A DNA stretch of 64,000 bases from Dyella_B acidisoli (GCF_049532895.1 NZ_CP064031.1:3658001-3722000), one strand, 5' to 3'. Shown: positions 18,725 to 27,669, numbered from the stretch's first letter. Numbers and translations: made by a program. The notes: generated by a model not told the origin, from the letters alone.

Positions 18725-19210
18725 ATGCCCAACTTTTTCATCCGCCCGATCGAACCTCGCGACAGCGCCGCAGTCGCCACCATCATCCGCACCGTCATGC
18801 CCGAATTCGGTGCCGATGGCCCCGGCTTCGCCATCCACGACCCCGAAGTGAATGACATGCATGCGTCCTATGCACGGCCGCGTAGTGCGTACTTCGTCGT
18901 GGAACGTGACGGTGTCGTTGTAGGCGGTGGCGGTGTCGCTCCGCTGGATGCCGGCGAGGATGACGTCTGCGAGCTGCGCAAGATGTACTTTCTGCCCGAA
19001 GCACGCGGCATCGGCGCGGGTGCCGCCATGATGCATCGTTGCCTGGACACTGCGCGTAGTTTTGGCTTCAAGCGCTGCTACATCGAAACGCTGACCGGCA
19101 TGGATGCCGCGCAGGTGCTGTACCAGAAGAATGGATTCAAGGCCTTGTGCGAGCCGATGGGCGGCACGGGGCATTTCGGTTGCGACCGTTTCTTTATTCG
19201 CGATCTATAG
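18725..19210 (+). CDS. GNAT family N-acetyltransferase
   Basis: 161 aa with the acetyl-CoA binding motif A: LRKMYFLPEARGIGAGAAMM (Q/RxxGxG/A) at about 86-105, followed by the motif B helix and AAQVLYQKNGFKAL. The substrate is unknown. It is the first of three closely packed rightward genes (GNAT, YdeI-like, GNAT), with only 8 bp to the next start, so it is likely operonic. Confidence 0.88.
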   Translation: MPNFFIRPIEPRDSAAVATIIRTVMPEFGADGPGFAIHDPEVNDMHASYARPRSAYFVVERDGVVVGGGGVAPLDAGEDDVCELRKMYFLPEARGIGAGAAMMHRCLDTARSFGFKRCYIETLTGMDAAQVLYQKNGFKALCEPMGGTGHFGCDRFFIRDL

Positions 19211-19218
19211 GGCACGCC

Positions 19219-19812
19219 ATGGCCAGCCGCGATCCACGCATCGATGCCTACATCGCCAGCGCGGCCGATTTCGCAAAACCCATCCTGGAACATCTGCGCG
19301 ACGTAGTGCACGCCGCATGCCCCGAGGTGGAAGAAAGCATCAAATGGAGTTGCCCGCACTTCTTGTACCAGGGCAAGTTGATGTGTTCCATGGCTGCGTT
19401 CAAGCAGCACTGCAGCTTTCACTTCTGGCACGGCAAGGATGTGGTGGGCGAGACTGACAAGGAAGGCATGGGCCAGTTCGGCAAACTCACATCTGTAAAA
19501 GAGCTGCCGAGCAAAAAGGAACTGATCGCTTACGTGCGCAAATCCATCGCACTGCGGGAAGCGGGTGTAACAAGGCAACGCGCTGTACCCAAGCGCAAAC
19601 CACCGCTAAAACTACCCGACGATTTCGCTGCGCTGCTGAAAAAGCACACTGCCGCACGCAAAACGTACGAGGCCTTCAGCCCCAGCGCGCAACGCGAATA
19701 CGTGGAATGGCTTACCGAAGCCAAGACTGACGCCACGCGCCAAAAACGTATGGCCACAGCACTGGAATGGCTGGCCGAAGGCAAGCACCGCAACTGGAAA
19801 TACATGAAATGA
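19219..19812 (+). CDS. YdeI/OmdA-associated family protein with DUF1801-like domain
   Basis: 197 aa from the ATG at 19219, which lies 8 bp after the GNAT stop; the frame upstream of it only overlaps the GNAT gene. The N-terminal part (PRIDAYIASAADFAKPILEHLR, IKWSCPHFLYQGK) is DUF1801/YdhG-like. The C-terminal third (PDDFAALLKKHTAARKTYE, SAQREYVEWLTEAK, KRMATALEWLAEGK) is YdeI-like. Members are small cytosolic proteins of unclear function, some linked to antimicrobial-peptide response. The stop overlaps the next gene by 4 bp (ATGA). Confidence 0.82.
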   Translation: MASRDPRIDAYIASAADFAKPILEHLRDVVHAACPEVEESIKWSCPHFLYQGKLMCSMAAFKQHCSFHFWHGKDVVGETDKEGMGQFGKLTSVKELPSKKELIAYVRKSIALREAGVTRQRAVPKRKPPLKLPDDFAALLKKHTAARKTYEAFSPSAQREYVEWLTEAKTDATRQKRMATALEWLAEGKHRNWKYMK

Positions 19813-20375
19813 TCCGTATCGCCCACGCCGAGGACGCCGAAGCCGTCCACGCGATTTATGCACCCGCTGTCATCGACACCGCCATCACCTTCGAAACCGA
19901 ATTGCCGGGTGCGGATGCAATGCGTCAACGCATTCTCACCCGCCTGCAGCATTACCCATGGCTAGTGTGGGAAGAACAAGGTGAAGTGCTTGCTTATGGG
20001 TATGCCACACGCTTTCGTGAGCGCGCGGCGTACGACTGGATTGCCGAAACCTCGATTTACGTGCATGAAAACGCGAGACGGCGCGGTATCGCACGCAAAC
20101 TCTACAGCGTGCTGCTCGATGTCATGCGCCTGCAAGGCATCAATCAGGCGGTGGGTGTGATCACCATGCCGGGCGAAGTCAGCGTGGCCTTGCATGAGGC
20201 GATGGGCTTTACACCGGCAGGTGTTTGGCGCAAGGCCGGTTACAAGCTTGGGCTGTGGTGGGATGTAGGTGTTTGGCAGAAGGAGCTGCAGCCTGCCGCA
20301 AATCCACCGGAGGCAGTGCAGGCGTTCGCATCGATCGCGGGTTCAGAAGCGTTGCGACACTTGCTTAACTCGTAG
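19809..20375 (+). CDS. GNAT acetyltransferase, phosphinothricin-acetyltransferase type
   Basis: 188 aa from the ATG at 19809, in an ATGA overlap with the preceding gene. Pat/YncA-like features are visible: RIAHAEDAEAVHAIYAPAV and TFETELP near the N-terminus, ETSIYVHENARRRGIARKLY (acetyl-CoA site), then VGVITMPGEVSVALHEAMGF and KLGLWWDVGVWQKEL. Family members acetylate amines such as methionine sulfoximine or phosphinothricin. Its TAG stop is the first part of a GTAGGTTG repeat element. Confidence 0.87.
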   Translation: MIRIAHAEDAEAVHAIYAPAVIDTAITFETELPGADAMRQRILTRLQHYPWLVWEEQGEVLAYGYATRFRERAAYDWIAETSIYVHENARRRGIARKLYSVLLDVMRLQGINQAVGVITMPGEVSVALHEAMGFTPAGVWRKAGYKLGLWWDVGVWQKELQPAANPPEAVQAFASIAGSEALRHLLNS

Positions 20376-20401
20376 GTTGAAGTGCAACCCCACCGTTGTC
20401 A
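20371..20401. repeat. GTAGGTTG-type repeat, degenerate copy
   Basis: GTAGGTTGAAGTGCAACCCCACC matches the left arm of the palindromes at 27227, 41615 and 54113 (GTAGGTTGGGGTGCAAACCCCAAC). The right arm is not well preserved here. It starts at the stop codon of the Pat-type gene. Confidence 0.5.
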
Positions 20402-20487
20402 TGGGCATAGGGATGTTTGGGTTAGCCGCCCAACCAACGGGGGCCGGTGGGTTACCATTACCGTTTTAGCTTTCCGGGACACTCCCC

Positions 20488-21249
20488 ATGCAACTCAATC
20501 AAGTCAAAGCCATCGTGACCGGCGGTGCTTCCGGCCTCGGCCATGCCGTGGCGCAACATCTAGCTGCCCATGGTGGGCGCGTTGCCCTGTTCGATGTGAA
20601 CGAGGAGAAGGGCCAAGAAGCAGCCAAGGCGCTGGGCTGTCAGTTCTTCCGCACCGACGTCACATCGGAAGAAGGCGTGGCCGCAAATGTGGCGGCCGCC
20701 CGTGATGCGTTGGGCGGCTTGAATGTGGTCATCAATTGCGCGGGCATTCTTGGCGCCGGCCGCGTGCTCGGCAAAGAAGGCCCGATGGCACTGAGCACGT
20801 TCGCCACCACCGTGATGGTGAACCTGGTGGGCAGCTTCAACGTCGCCAAGGCGGGCGCAGCGCTCATGCAGAACAACGATGCAGGCGAGGACGGCGAACG
20901 CGGCGTGATCATCAACACCGCCAGCGTGGCTGCCTACGAAGGCCAGATCGGCCAAGCCGCCTATTCCGCTTCGAAAGGTGGCGTGGTGGCCATGACCTTG
21001 CCGATGGCGCGCGAGTTGTCGCGCTTCGGCATCCGCGTGGCAACCATCGCGCCGGGTATCTTCTGGACGCCGATGGTGGACAACATGCCGCCGCAGGTGC
21101 AGGAATCGCTTTCGGCGTCGATCCCCTTCCCTTCGCGCCTGGGCAAGCCGGAGGAATTTGCCACGACCGTGGCGTTCATCCTCGGCAATCGCTACATCAA
21201 TGGCGAAACGATTCGTCTGGACGGCGCGGTACGACTGCAGCCGAAGTAA
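20488..21249 (+). CDS. SDR-family 3-hydroxyacyl-CoA dehydrogenase (type II-like)
   Basis: 253-aa Rossmann-fold NAD(H) oxidoreductase. The TGGASGLG nucleotide motif is at the N-terminus, NCAG is near residue 90, and the Ser and YxxxK catalytic residues are in TASVAAYEGQIGQAAYSASKGG. The overall sequence, including VAPGIFWTPM-like and RLGKPEEFA segments, resembles 3-hydroxy-2-methylbutyryl-CoA/3-hydroxyacyl-CoA dehydrogenase (HSD10) rather than FabG. It would suit branched-chain amino acid breakdown next to the leucine genes. The substrate is inferred. Confidence 0.85.
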   Translation: MQLNQVKAIVTGGASGLGHAVAQHLAAHGGRVALFDVNEEKGQEAAKALGCQFFRTDVTSEEGVAANVAAARDALGGLNVVINCAGILGAGRVLGKEGPMALSTFATTVMVNLVGSFNVAKAGAALMQNNDAGEDGERGVIINTASVAAYEGQIGQAAYSASKGGVVAMTLPMARELSRFGIRVATIAPGIFWTPMVDNMPPQVQESLSASIPFPSRLGKPEEFATTVAFILGNRYINGETIRLDGAVRLQPK

Positions 21250-21285
21250 TAGCGACCCTTTTATTTCCAACTACCGACACTTCCC

Positions 21286-21864
21286 ATGAAAGCTTCCGAC
21301 GTCAAGAAAGGCAACGTGGTCGAACACGAAGGCACCGTTTACCAGGTGCGCGATATCGAACGCAGTTCGCCCACTGCGCGTGGCGGCAACGTCACGTTCC
21401 GCTTCACGCTGTATTCGATCCCGGGCGGACGCAAGTTCGACCTCAGCCTGCGCGCCGACGACGATCTGAAAGAAATGGATCTGGTGCGTCGCGCCGCCAA
21501 TTTCTCGTACATGGACGGCGACGCTTACGTGTTCATGGACAACGAGGATTACACGCAGTACACGCTAGGCCCGGAACTGATCGGCGACAACGCCGGCTAC
21601 ATCGTTGAAAGTGTGGAAGGCTATTACGTGCAGGTGATCGATGATGCGCCGGTAGGCCTGCAGGTGCCGACCAGCGTGCTGCTCACCGTAGTGGACACCG
21701 CGCCGGAACTGAAAGGCGCCAGCGCCACCAAGCGTACCAAGCCCGCCAAGCTCAACACCGGCATCGAAATCCAGGTGCCGGAATACATCACCACCGACGA
21801 GAAAGTGTGGGTCAACACGCTCACCGGCGAATTCGCCGGACGCGGGTCCGAAAAGACGTTCTGA
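21286..21864 (+). CDS. efpL: Elongation factor P-like protein EfpL (YeiP)
   Basis: 192-aa EF-P paralogue. The domain I loop reads RSSPTARGGN, with Arg32 where EF-P has the modifiable Lys and a longer loop, the hallmark of the YeiP/EfpL branch. KOW-like, OB-like and C-terminal S1-like domains are present (PEYITTDEKVWVNTLTGEFAGR). It relieves ribosome stalling at particular motifs, together with or in place of canonical EF-P. True efp and its modifying enzyme epmB are at 50181-51845 in this window. A strong terminator follows directly. Confidence 0.93.
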   Translation: MKASDVKKGNVVEHEGTVYQVRDIERSSPTARGGNVTFRFTLYSIPGGRKFDLSLRADDDLKEMDLVRRAANFSYMDGDAYVFMDNEDYTQYTLGPELIGDNAGYIVESVEGYYVQVIDDAPVGLQVPTSVLLTVVDTAPELKGASATKRTKPAKLNTGIEIQVPEYITTDEKVWVNTLTGEFAGRGSEKTF

Positions 21865-21900
21865 TCGCAGCGCAACGGCTGCGGCTTTGAACCTTCACCG

Positions 21901-21929
21901 AACGGCGCCCTTCTCGGCGCCGTTTTTTT
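21901..21929 (+). terminator. Rho-independent terminator of efpL
   Basis: AACGGCGCC - CTTCTC - GGCGCCGTT followed by a run of T, 37 bp after the efpL stop. Canonical. Confidence 0.92.
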
Positions 21930-21999
21930 GTATATCGAGCAGGCGACACGGCCACGGCGGTAAGGCAGAATCTTCTGCATTCCGGCACCGTTCCCCGCC

Positions 22000-24108
22000 A
22001 TGTCGACTCGAGCCTACTCGCTACGCGCCAGCGTGCTGCAAAGCCTGACTGCGACCAAGCGGCCGGACGTGCCAGCGTGGGTGGTCATCCGCAATACCGC
22101 CGCCGTGGTGTTGCCATTAGCGGTGGGCATGCTCACCGGGCATGAACAAGCAGGCCTGGCCATTGGCGCCGGCGCGCTCGACACCATGTTTTCCGACCAG
22201 CCTGGCCCTTATCGCCAACGCATCCGGCAATTGTTGCTGGCTTCGCTCGCCGCAGGACTGGCTTCGCTTTGCGGCTTTCTGATCGGCGCCAATCTGCCGC
22301 TGATTCTGTTGGCAATGGCCGCATTCGGTTTCTTCGGCGGCTTGTTGGTGGTGTTCGGTGTGGACATCGCACGCGTGGGCATGACCAGCATGATCCTGCT
22401 GGTGATTACGGCGGCGACGCCGACCACGCTGGATCAAGCATTGATCGGCGCGGCACTGATTTTCGCGGGCGGCCTTTTACTGGCGTTGTTCTCCGTCGCG
22501 GCATGGCCACTGCAGCGCTACGGCCCCGAACGACATGCATTGGCCACGGTTTATCGCGGCCTGGCTTCGTTGGCCAGGGAAAACCGGCAGAACCAGGAAG
22601 ACGTACCCGCGCTCACCGAAGCCATGACCACGCTGCAGCAAACGCTGCTGGGCCGTCATCACGCAGGTGGTCGTGCGATGGAAGCCTTCGCCGTGTTGTT
22701 GGAATTGGCTGAGCGTCTGCGCCTTGAATTGGTGGCCATGGCAGAACTGCATGGTGCCGCAAGCGTCATCGCAATGTTCCGTGCAGATGCCGCGCGCGTG
22801 CTCACGGCCATCGCCGATGCGCTGGATAGTGGCGATTCACCGGAACAAGCCGCGCGCGCCTTGCAGACTCTACAAGCGAGCGAACGCGCGCTGCTGGACA
22901 ACCACACCCGCAGCGATAGCGTTGCTGCACACATCCACGCCCTTTCTGGGCAGCTCGCGGCAGCAGTACGCAACGCAAACTGGGCCGGTTCACGCGGCGA
23001 GGAGCGCGCGGAAGCCGCCGAAACACGCCTGCCTGGCGCCTTGCGCGGTCGCGCACCGCTATCCATGCTGCGCGCGAATCTCACCACGCATTCGGTAGCG
23101 TTCCGACATGCGATGCGTTGCGCGGTGTGCCTGAGCATCGCGTTGCTTGTTTCACGCGTCTGGCAACTGCCGCATGGCTACTGGTTGCCGATGACGGCCG
23201 CCATTGTGCTGCGACCGGATTTTGGCGCCACCTTCAACTTCGGCTTGCTGCGCGTGGTCGGCACCATTCTTGGCCTGGTGTTGACCACTGCCTTGCTGCA
23301 CATCACGCCGCACGATCCATGGGCGCACTTGGCGCTGATGGCGGTGCTGTGCATGGCGTTCCGTTACCTCGCTACGGCGCATTACGGTGTTGCGGTCGCA
23401 GCGCTGACCGGCACGGTGGTGATCCTGCTTTCATTCGAAGGCGTAAATTCCGGTACGGCCGTGATGGATCGCGTGCTCAACACCGCACTGGGCAGCGGCA
23501 TGGCCTTGCTCGCCTATGTGATCTGGCCGACCTGGGAGCGCAGACGTGCACGCTCTGCGCTGGCGGATATGCTGGATGCGTATGCGGATTATCTGCGCGC
23601 GCTGGGGCGTCCCGAGCAACGTCATGCTCATCGCGAAACGCGTACCGCCGCCCGCACTGCACGCACCAATGCGCAGGCGTCGATCGATCGCATGCAATCC
23701 GAACCTGCCACGCCACTGAATCTGCTGGAGCTGGCCAACGTGCTATTCCTCAATGGCAATCGGCTCGCACGCACAACGATGACGCTAGAGGCCCTGCTGC
23801 ACGATTGCGACAGCTTGCCAGAGCAAGTGGAAGTCACCAACTTTTTGGAACGGGCGGCAACCCATCTGCATAACCAGGCTGTTGCATTGCGCAACAACCA
23901 GGTGCCGTCGCCGGCGCCCGAGCTGCGCCAGTTGCAGCGCAGTCTTTCCACACTATTGGCCATGGCGGACGATCGCCCACGCGCTGAACAACTGGTGCGC
24001 ATCAGCGACCGGCTGGTCGACAACATCAATACGCTGGCCCACGTAGTGGGGCGCGGGCCGCAGGAGGCAGCAGCGGCACAGCGCCACCCAGGCGCTGTCA
24101 ATCGGTAA
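22000..24108 (+). CDS. FUSC-family inner membrane protein
   Basis: 702 aa with the duplicated layout of the FUSC/YccS/aromatic acid exporter group. An N-terminal set of about six membrane segments (residues 25-165: VVLPLAVGMLTG, LLLASLAAGLASLCGFLIGA, MTSMILLVITAATP) precedes a helical cytosolic region. A second set (about 365-510: HAMRCAVCLSIALLVSRVW, GYWLPMTAAIVLRPDFGATF) is followed by a long C-terminal coiled helical part. The motif WLPMTAAIVLRPDFGATF is characteristic of this superfamily. It may export aromatic acids or another toxic compound; the substrate is unknown. The next genes handle kynurenine-pathway aromatics, but are not obviously in the same operon. Confidence 0.85.
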   Translation: MSTRAYSLRASVLQSLTATKRPDVPAWVVIRNTAAVVLPLAVGMLTGHEQAGLAIGAGALDTMFSDQPGPYRQRIRQLLLASLAAGLASLCGFLIGANLPLILLAMAAFGFFGGLLVVFGVDIARVGMTSMILLVITAATPTTLDQALIGAALIFAGGLLLALFSVAAWPLQRYGPERHALATVYRGLASLARENRQNQEDVPALTEAMTTLQQTLLGRHHAGGRAMEAFAVLLELAERLRLELVAMAELHGAASVIAMFRADAARVLTAIADALDSGDSPEQAARALQTLQASERALLDNHTRSDSVAAHIHALSGQLAAAVRNANWAGSRGEERAEAAETRLPGALRGRAPLSMLRANLTTHSVAFRHAMRCAVCLSIALLVSRVWQLPHGYWLPMTAAIVLRPDFGATFNFGLLRVVGTILGLVLTTALLHITPHDPWAHLALMAVLCMAFRYLATAHYGVAVAALTGTVVILLSFEGVNSGTAVMDRVLNTALGSGMALLAYVIWPTWERRRARSALADMLDAYADYLRALGRPEQRHAHRETRTAARTARTNAQASIDRMQSEPATPLNLLELANVLFLNGNRLARTTMTLEALLHDCDSLPEQVEVTNFLERAATHLHNQAVALRNNQVPSPAPELRQLQRSLSTLLAMADDRPRAEQLVRISDRLVDNINTLAHVVGRGPQEAAAAQRHPGAVNR

Positions 24109-24203
24109 TCCCGAATCGGATCAGAAGCAGCCGCCTGCAGGTGTACCGCAACCTGCCTCTACGATTGACGATTCCTGCCCCACGCAAGCGCTACACTTGG
24201 CCC

Positions 24204-25235
24204 ATGCTGAAAATAGACACCCACGCCCACATCCTCCCGCGTGACTGGCCTAATCTCGCCGTCAAATACGGCAACGATGCTTTCCCGGTGATGATTCATA
24301 GCGACGGGCGGCATCGTATCTACAAAGACGGCAAGTTCTTCCGCGAAGTCTGGGAATCGTCCTTCGATCCGCAACACCGCATCAACGACTACGCCCGCTT
24401 CGGCGTCGGTGTGCAGGTGATTTCCACCGTACCGGTGCTGTTCTCCTACTGGGCGCCGGGTTACCAGGCATTGGACCTGCACCGGCATCTGAACGACCAC
24501 ATGGCCGGTGTCTGCCAGGATCATCCAAAGCACTACGCAGGTATCGGCACCGTGCCGCTCCAAGCGCCGGAACTGGCCATTCGCGAACTGGAGCGGTGCA
24601 TTGACGAACTCGGCCTGTGCGGTGTGCAGATCGGCTCGCATTGCAACGACTGGAACCTGGACGCGCCGGAGCTGTTTCCCTTCTTCGAAGCCGCCGCCGA
24701 CCTGGGCGCAGCCATCATGGTGCACCCCTGGGACATGATGGGCGCCGCCACCATGCCCAAGTACTGGATGCCATGGCTCGTTGGCATGCCCGCCGAACAA
24801 TCGCGCGCCGCGTGCTGCTTGGCCTTCGGTGGTGTGCTGGAACGGCTGCCTAAACTGCGTGTGATGCTCGCGCACGGCGGCGGCAGCTTCCCCTGGACCA
24901 TCGGCCGCATCGAGCACGGCTTTCGCATGCGGCCGGATCTGGTCGCCACCGACAATCCACGCAATCCGCGCGAATACCTCAAGCGCCTGTATTTCGACTC
25001 TTGCGTGCACGACCCTGCGGCGCTGCGCTATCTCTTGGATGTGACCGGCGTCGACCGCGTGATGCTCGGTACCGACTATCCTTTTCCGTTGGGGGAGCAG
25101 GAGCCGGGCAGCGGTATCGAGTCGCTGCACTTGGACGAACCGACCCGCGCCCGCCTGTTTCACGGCACCGCACTGGAATGGCTGGGGTTGCCACAACGCC
25201 GCTTCGTTCAAAACACTTATCCCGAGGAACACTAA
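24204..25235 (+). CDS. Amidohydrolase, ACMSD-like (aminocarboxymuconate-semialdehyde decarboxylase)
   Basis: 343 aa from the ATG at 24204. This is a metal-dependent TIM-barrel hydrolase of the ACMSD branch, which decarboxylates 2-amino-3-carboxymuconate 6-semialdehyde in tryptophan (kynurenine) or nitrobenzoate degradation. Metal ligands are HxH near the N-terminus (IDTHAHILP), MVHPWDMMG, LAHGGGSFPW and the Asp of LGTDYPFP. The signatures GCxQIGSH-like (GVQIGSHCNDWNLD) and YWMPWLVGMPAEQ are typical ACMSD. Kynureninase follows 0.7 kb downstream on the same strand, supporting a kynurenine role. The longer frame from 24141 lacks a ribosome binding site. Confidence 0.87.
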   Translation: MLKIDTHAHILPRDWPNLAVKYGNDAFPVMIHSDGRHRIYKDGKFFREVWESSFDPQHRINDYARFGVGVQVISTVPVLFSYWAPGYQALDLHRHLNDHMAGVCQDHPKHYAGIGTVPLQAPELAIRELERCIDELGLCGVQIGSHCNDWNLDAPELFPFFEAAADLGAAIMVHPWDMMGAATMPKYWMPWLVGMPAEQSRAACCLAFGGVLERLPKLRVMLAHGGGSFPWTIGRIEHGFRMRPDLVATDNPRNPREYLKRLYFDSCVHDPAALRYLLDVTGVDRVMLGTDYPFPLGEQEPGSGIESLHLDEPTRARLFHGTALEWLGLPQRRFVQNTYPEEH

Positions 25236-25753
25236 TGATTTTCAGGCGCTACATGGCGACCGCTTTCCTGGCATTGGCCAGCATCACCGTGGCCCATGCC
25301 GACGATGTCTCCATGGCATCCGGCAGCGTGCACTTCAGCACACCCTCCAATTGGGTCGGCATCATGCAGGTAGACGGCGATCCGGAAGTGCGCGTATTCC
25401 AGGTGCCCGACCCTTCGCCCAGCGCAAGCAGCACGCTGGCGCGCATCAGCGTTACGGTGAAGCAAGTTACCGATATGCAGGCGTTCAATGACTACGTTAC
25501 CGCTGCGATGAGCAAAGCCAAAAACTTGAAGGATTTTCAGCAGGGCAATCGTCCCGCAGGCGATCAGAACAGCTTCATCTATACCGCCAATGAAAGCGGC
25601 ACGCAGTACACCTATGTCGAGCGCTACTGGTTCCGCAATGGCCACGGCATTCAACTGCGCTGCGCGCGCCCTTCGGCAAGCCAGGCTGGGCAAGCGTGGG
25701 CTGCGACCTTCGACAAGGGCTGCAATGATATTGCTGCCGCGTTGAATAGCTGA
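25235..25753 (+). CDS. Secreted hypothetical protein
   Basis: 172 aa; the start overlaps the last base of the ACMSD stop (TAATG), so it is translationally coupled. The Sec signal peptide has a core FLALASITVAHA with likely cleavage before DDVS. The mature domain (about 150 aa) contains GSVHFSTPSNWVGIMQVDGD and a Cys pair (RCARPS and KGCNDI) that could form a disulfide. This suggests a soluble periplasmic protein. No family was recognised. It lies between two kynurenine genes, which does not by itself give it a function. Confidence 0.75.
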   Translation: MIFRRYMATAFLALASITVAHADDVSMASGSVHFSTPSNWVGIMQVDGDPEVRVFQVPDPSPSASSTLARISVTVKQVTDMQAFNDYVTAAMSKAKNLKDFQQGNRPAGDQNSFIYTANESGTQYTYVERYWFRNGHGIQLRCARPSASQAGQAWAATFDKGCNDIAAALNS

Positions 25754-25801
25754 GCTAACGCACAAGTATCTGCATGCTGTTGGAATGCTCCACCTTACGC
25801 C

Positions 25802-25886
25802 GCCGTCATTTCCGCGAAAGCGGAAATCCATGTTGCTCTTAGGTAGCACGTGAAAAATGGATTCCCGCTTTCGCGGGAATGACGGC
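25802..25886. repeat. REP-like inverted-repeat pair (GCCGTCATTCCCGCG type)
   Basis: 30-bp arms at 25802-25831 and 25857-25886 that match as inverted repeats except at two positions (core TCCGCGAAAGCGG / CCGCTTTCGCGG). They are separated by 25 bp. This is the same layout as the 18491-18635 element but a different sequence family. It lies between the secreted protein gene and kynureninase. Confidence 0.82.
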
Positions 25887-25947
25887 CGGAAAAGGTGAGC
25901 ATCACGAAATGTAAAACCAAACGTACAAACCAAGCTGGGATGCCTCG

Positions 25948-27231
25948 ATGTCCACCCCCTACGAAGCCACCCTTGAATGGGCCCGGGCCCATGACGCCGC
26001 CGACCCGCTGCGCGACTTTCGCAACGAGTTTCTGATTCCTCCGCACGAAGGTGGCGACAGCCATTACTTCTGCGGTAATTCGCTGGGTCTGCAACCGCGC
26101 GGTGTACGTGAAGCGGTCAACGCAGAGATCGACTATTGGGGTGAGCTGGGTGTGGAAGGCCATTTCAAAGGCCGTCTGCCGTGGCTGAATTACCACGAAT
26201 TCGTGCGCGACCATCTCGCCGAACTCATTGGTGCACAGCCCGACGAAGTTGTGGCCATGAACACACTGGGCGTAAATCTGCATCTGATGATGGTGAGCTT
26301 TTACCGCCCCACGCCGGATCGCCATGCCATCTTGATCGAAGCCGGTGCCTTTCCTACCGATCGCTATGCGGTGGAATCGCAGATCCGTTATCACGGCTTC
26401 AGCCCTAACCTGTCGCTGATCGAACTGGAAGGCGACGAGCCCAACGGCACCATCTCGATGGGCGCCATCGAGCGCGCGCTCGCCGAACATGGCTCGCGTA
26501 TCGCGCTGGTTTTGCTGCCGGGCGTGCAATACCGCACCGGGCAGGCCTTCGACTTGAAGGCGATTACCGATCTCGCACATAAGCAAGGTTGCCAAGTGGG
26601 CTTCGATCTAGCCCACGCCGTCGGCAATCTGCCTTTGCAATTGCACGACAGCGGCGCCGACTTCGCCATCTGGTGCAGCTACAAATATCTCAACAGCGGC
26701 CCCGGCGCGGTGGGCGGCGCATTCGTGCATGCACGCCACGCTCGCGCCACGCTGCCTCGCTTTGCCGGTTGGTGGGGCCACGATAAATCCACCCGTTTCC
26801 AGATGGGTCCGGAATTCGTTCCCACGCCCGGTGCTGATGGCTGGCAATTATCCAATCCGCCGATCCTTTCCCTCGCACCACTGCGCGTTTCACTAGATCT
26901 CTTCCATCGCGCAGGCATGCAACGCCTGCGCGAGAAATCACTGCAAGTCACTGGCTATCTGGAATGGCTGGTGCAAACGCAACTACCCAATGTGCTGGAA
27001 GTCGTCACGCCGAAGGAATCAGAACGCCGCGGCGCGCAGCTATCCATCCGCGTTTTAGGTGGTCGCACGCAAGGTCGCGCGTTGTTCGAGTATCTGATCG
27101 AGCACGGCATCATCGGCGATTGGCGCGAGCCCGATGTGATCCGCATCTCGCCGGTGCCGCTGTATAACCGGTTTGTGGATTGTTTGGCGTTTGCGCAGGC
27201 GGTGAGACGTTGGAAAGAGCAGACGTCGTAG
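25948..27231 (+). CDS. kynU: Kynureninase
   Basis: 427-aa PLP enzyme cleaving kynurenine or 3-hydroxykynurenine to anthranilate or 3-hydroxyanthranilate plus alanine. Features: YFCGNSLGLQPR near the N-terminus, GAFPTDRYAVESQ, GVQYRTGQ, FDLAHAVGNLPL, and the PLP lysine in WCSYKYLNSGPG. The start is ATG at 25948. The TAG stop forms the left end of a GTAGG-type palindrome, and the next gene is convergent. Other kynurenine-pathway genes (dioxygenase, formamidase, monooxygenase) are not in the window. Confidence 0.94.
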   Translation: MSTPYEATLEWARAHDAADPLRDFRNEFLIPPHEGGDSHYFCGNSLGLQPRGVREAVNAEIDYWGELGVEGHFKGRLPWLNYHEFVRDHLAELIGAQPDEVVAMNTLGVNLHLMMVSFYRPTPDRHAILIEAGAFPTDRYAVESQIRYHGFSPNLSLIELEGDEPNGTISMGAIERALAEHGSRIALVLLPGVQYRTGQAFDLKAITDLAHKQGCQVGFDLAHAVGNLPLQLHDSGADFAIWCSYKYLNSGPGAVGGAFVHARHARATLPRFAGWWGHDKSTRFQMGPEFVPTPGADGWQLSNPPILSLAPLRVSLDLFHRAGMQRLREKSLQVTGYLEWLVQTQLPNVLEVVTPKESERRGAQLSIRVLGGRTQGRALFEYLIEHGIIGDWREPDVIRISPVPLYNRFVDCLAFAQAVRRWKEQTS

Positions 27232-27305
27232 GCTGGGGGGGTGCAAACCCCAACATAGCGATACTGAGAGACATGGCAACGTTGGGGTTTTCACCCCAAC
27301 CTACG
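27227..27305. repeat. GTAGGTTGGGGT palindrome between convergent genes
   Basis: Left arm CGTAGGCTGGGGGGGTGCAA (continuing ACCCCAAC to 27254) and right arm GTTGGGGTTTTCACCCCAACCTACG (27281-27305) are near inverted complements. The kynU stop TAG and, on the other strand, the NTF2-like gene stop TAG are both supplied by the ends of this element. It may act as a bidirectional terminator. Confidence 0.75.
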
Positions 27306-27669
27306 AAGACGCGATTCGGCGTGGCCCTATCTTGAACCACGCCTTGGCAATCTTACCCGCTTCGATTTCATAGATGGCAATGACGTCGACTTCGCCCAAC
27401 CCTTCCGGAAAATTTCTTGCAACCACTTCCTGGTCGACAACCAGATTGCCTGCTACCGAGCGATGAACCAGTTGCCCATGCAGATCCGGTTCTTTGAACC
27501 GCTCAACATGACGCTCACGAATTTGAGCCGCACCATCTGCTAGTAGTTCCGAGGGAAACGCGTAGTACTGACAATCGTCCGCCCACCATTGCATGAAACG
27601 GTCGATGACTTTGGCGTTATACGCGGCCAATTGCTCCTGCACCGGACGGACAATATCCGCCTCGGTCAA
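27301..27669 (-). CDS. SnoaL/NTF2-like protein
   Basis: 122-aa cone-shaped alpha+beta fold of the SnoaL-like nuclear transport factor 2 group. IVRPVQEQLAAYNAKVIDRFMQWWADDC and the C-terminal AIYEIEAGKIAKAWF match the family, which has varied enzymatic and binding roles. The start is TTG at 27669 with AGGAAG 6 nt upstream; an in-frame stop lies above it and there is no ATG. It follows proA after 27 bp, so it may be the last gene of the arg-pro run. Function is unknown. Confidence 0.75.
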   Translation of the reverse strand: MTEADIVRPVQEQLAAYNAKVIDRFMQWWADDCQYYAFPSELLADGAAQIRERHVERFKEPDLHGQLVHRSVAGNLVVDQEVVARNFPEGLGEVDVIAIYEIEAGKIAKAWFKIGPRRIASS

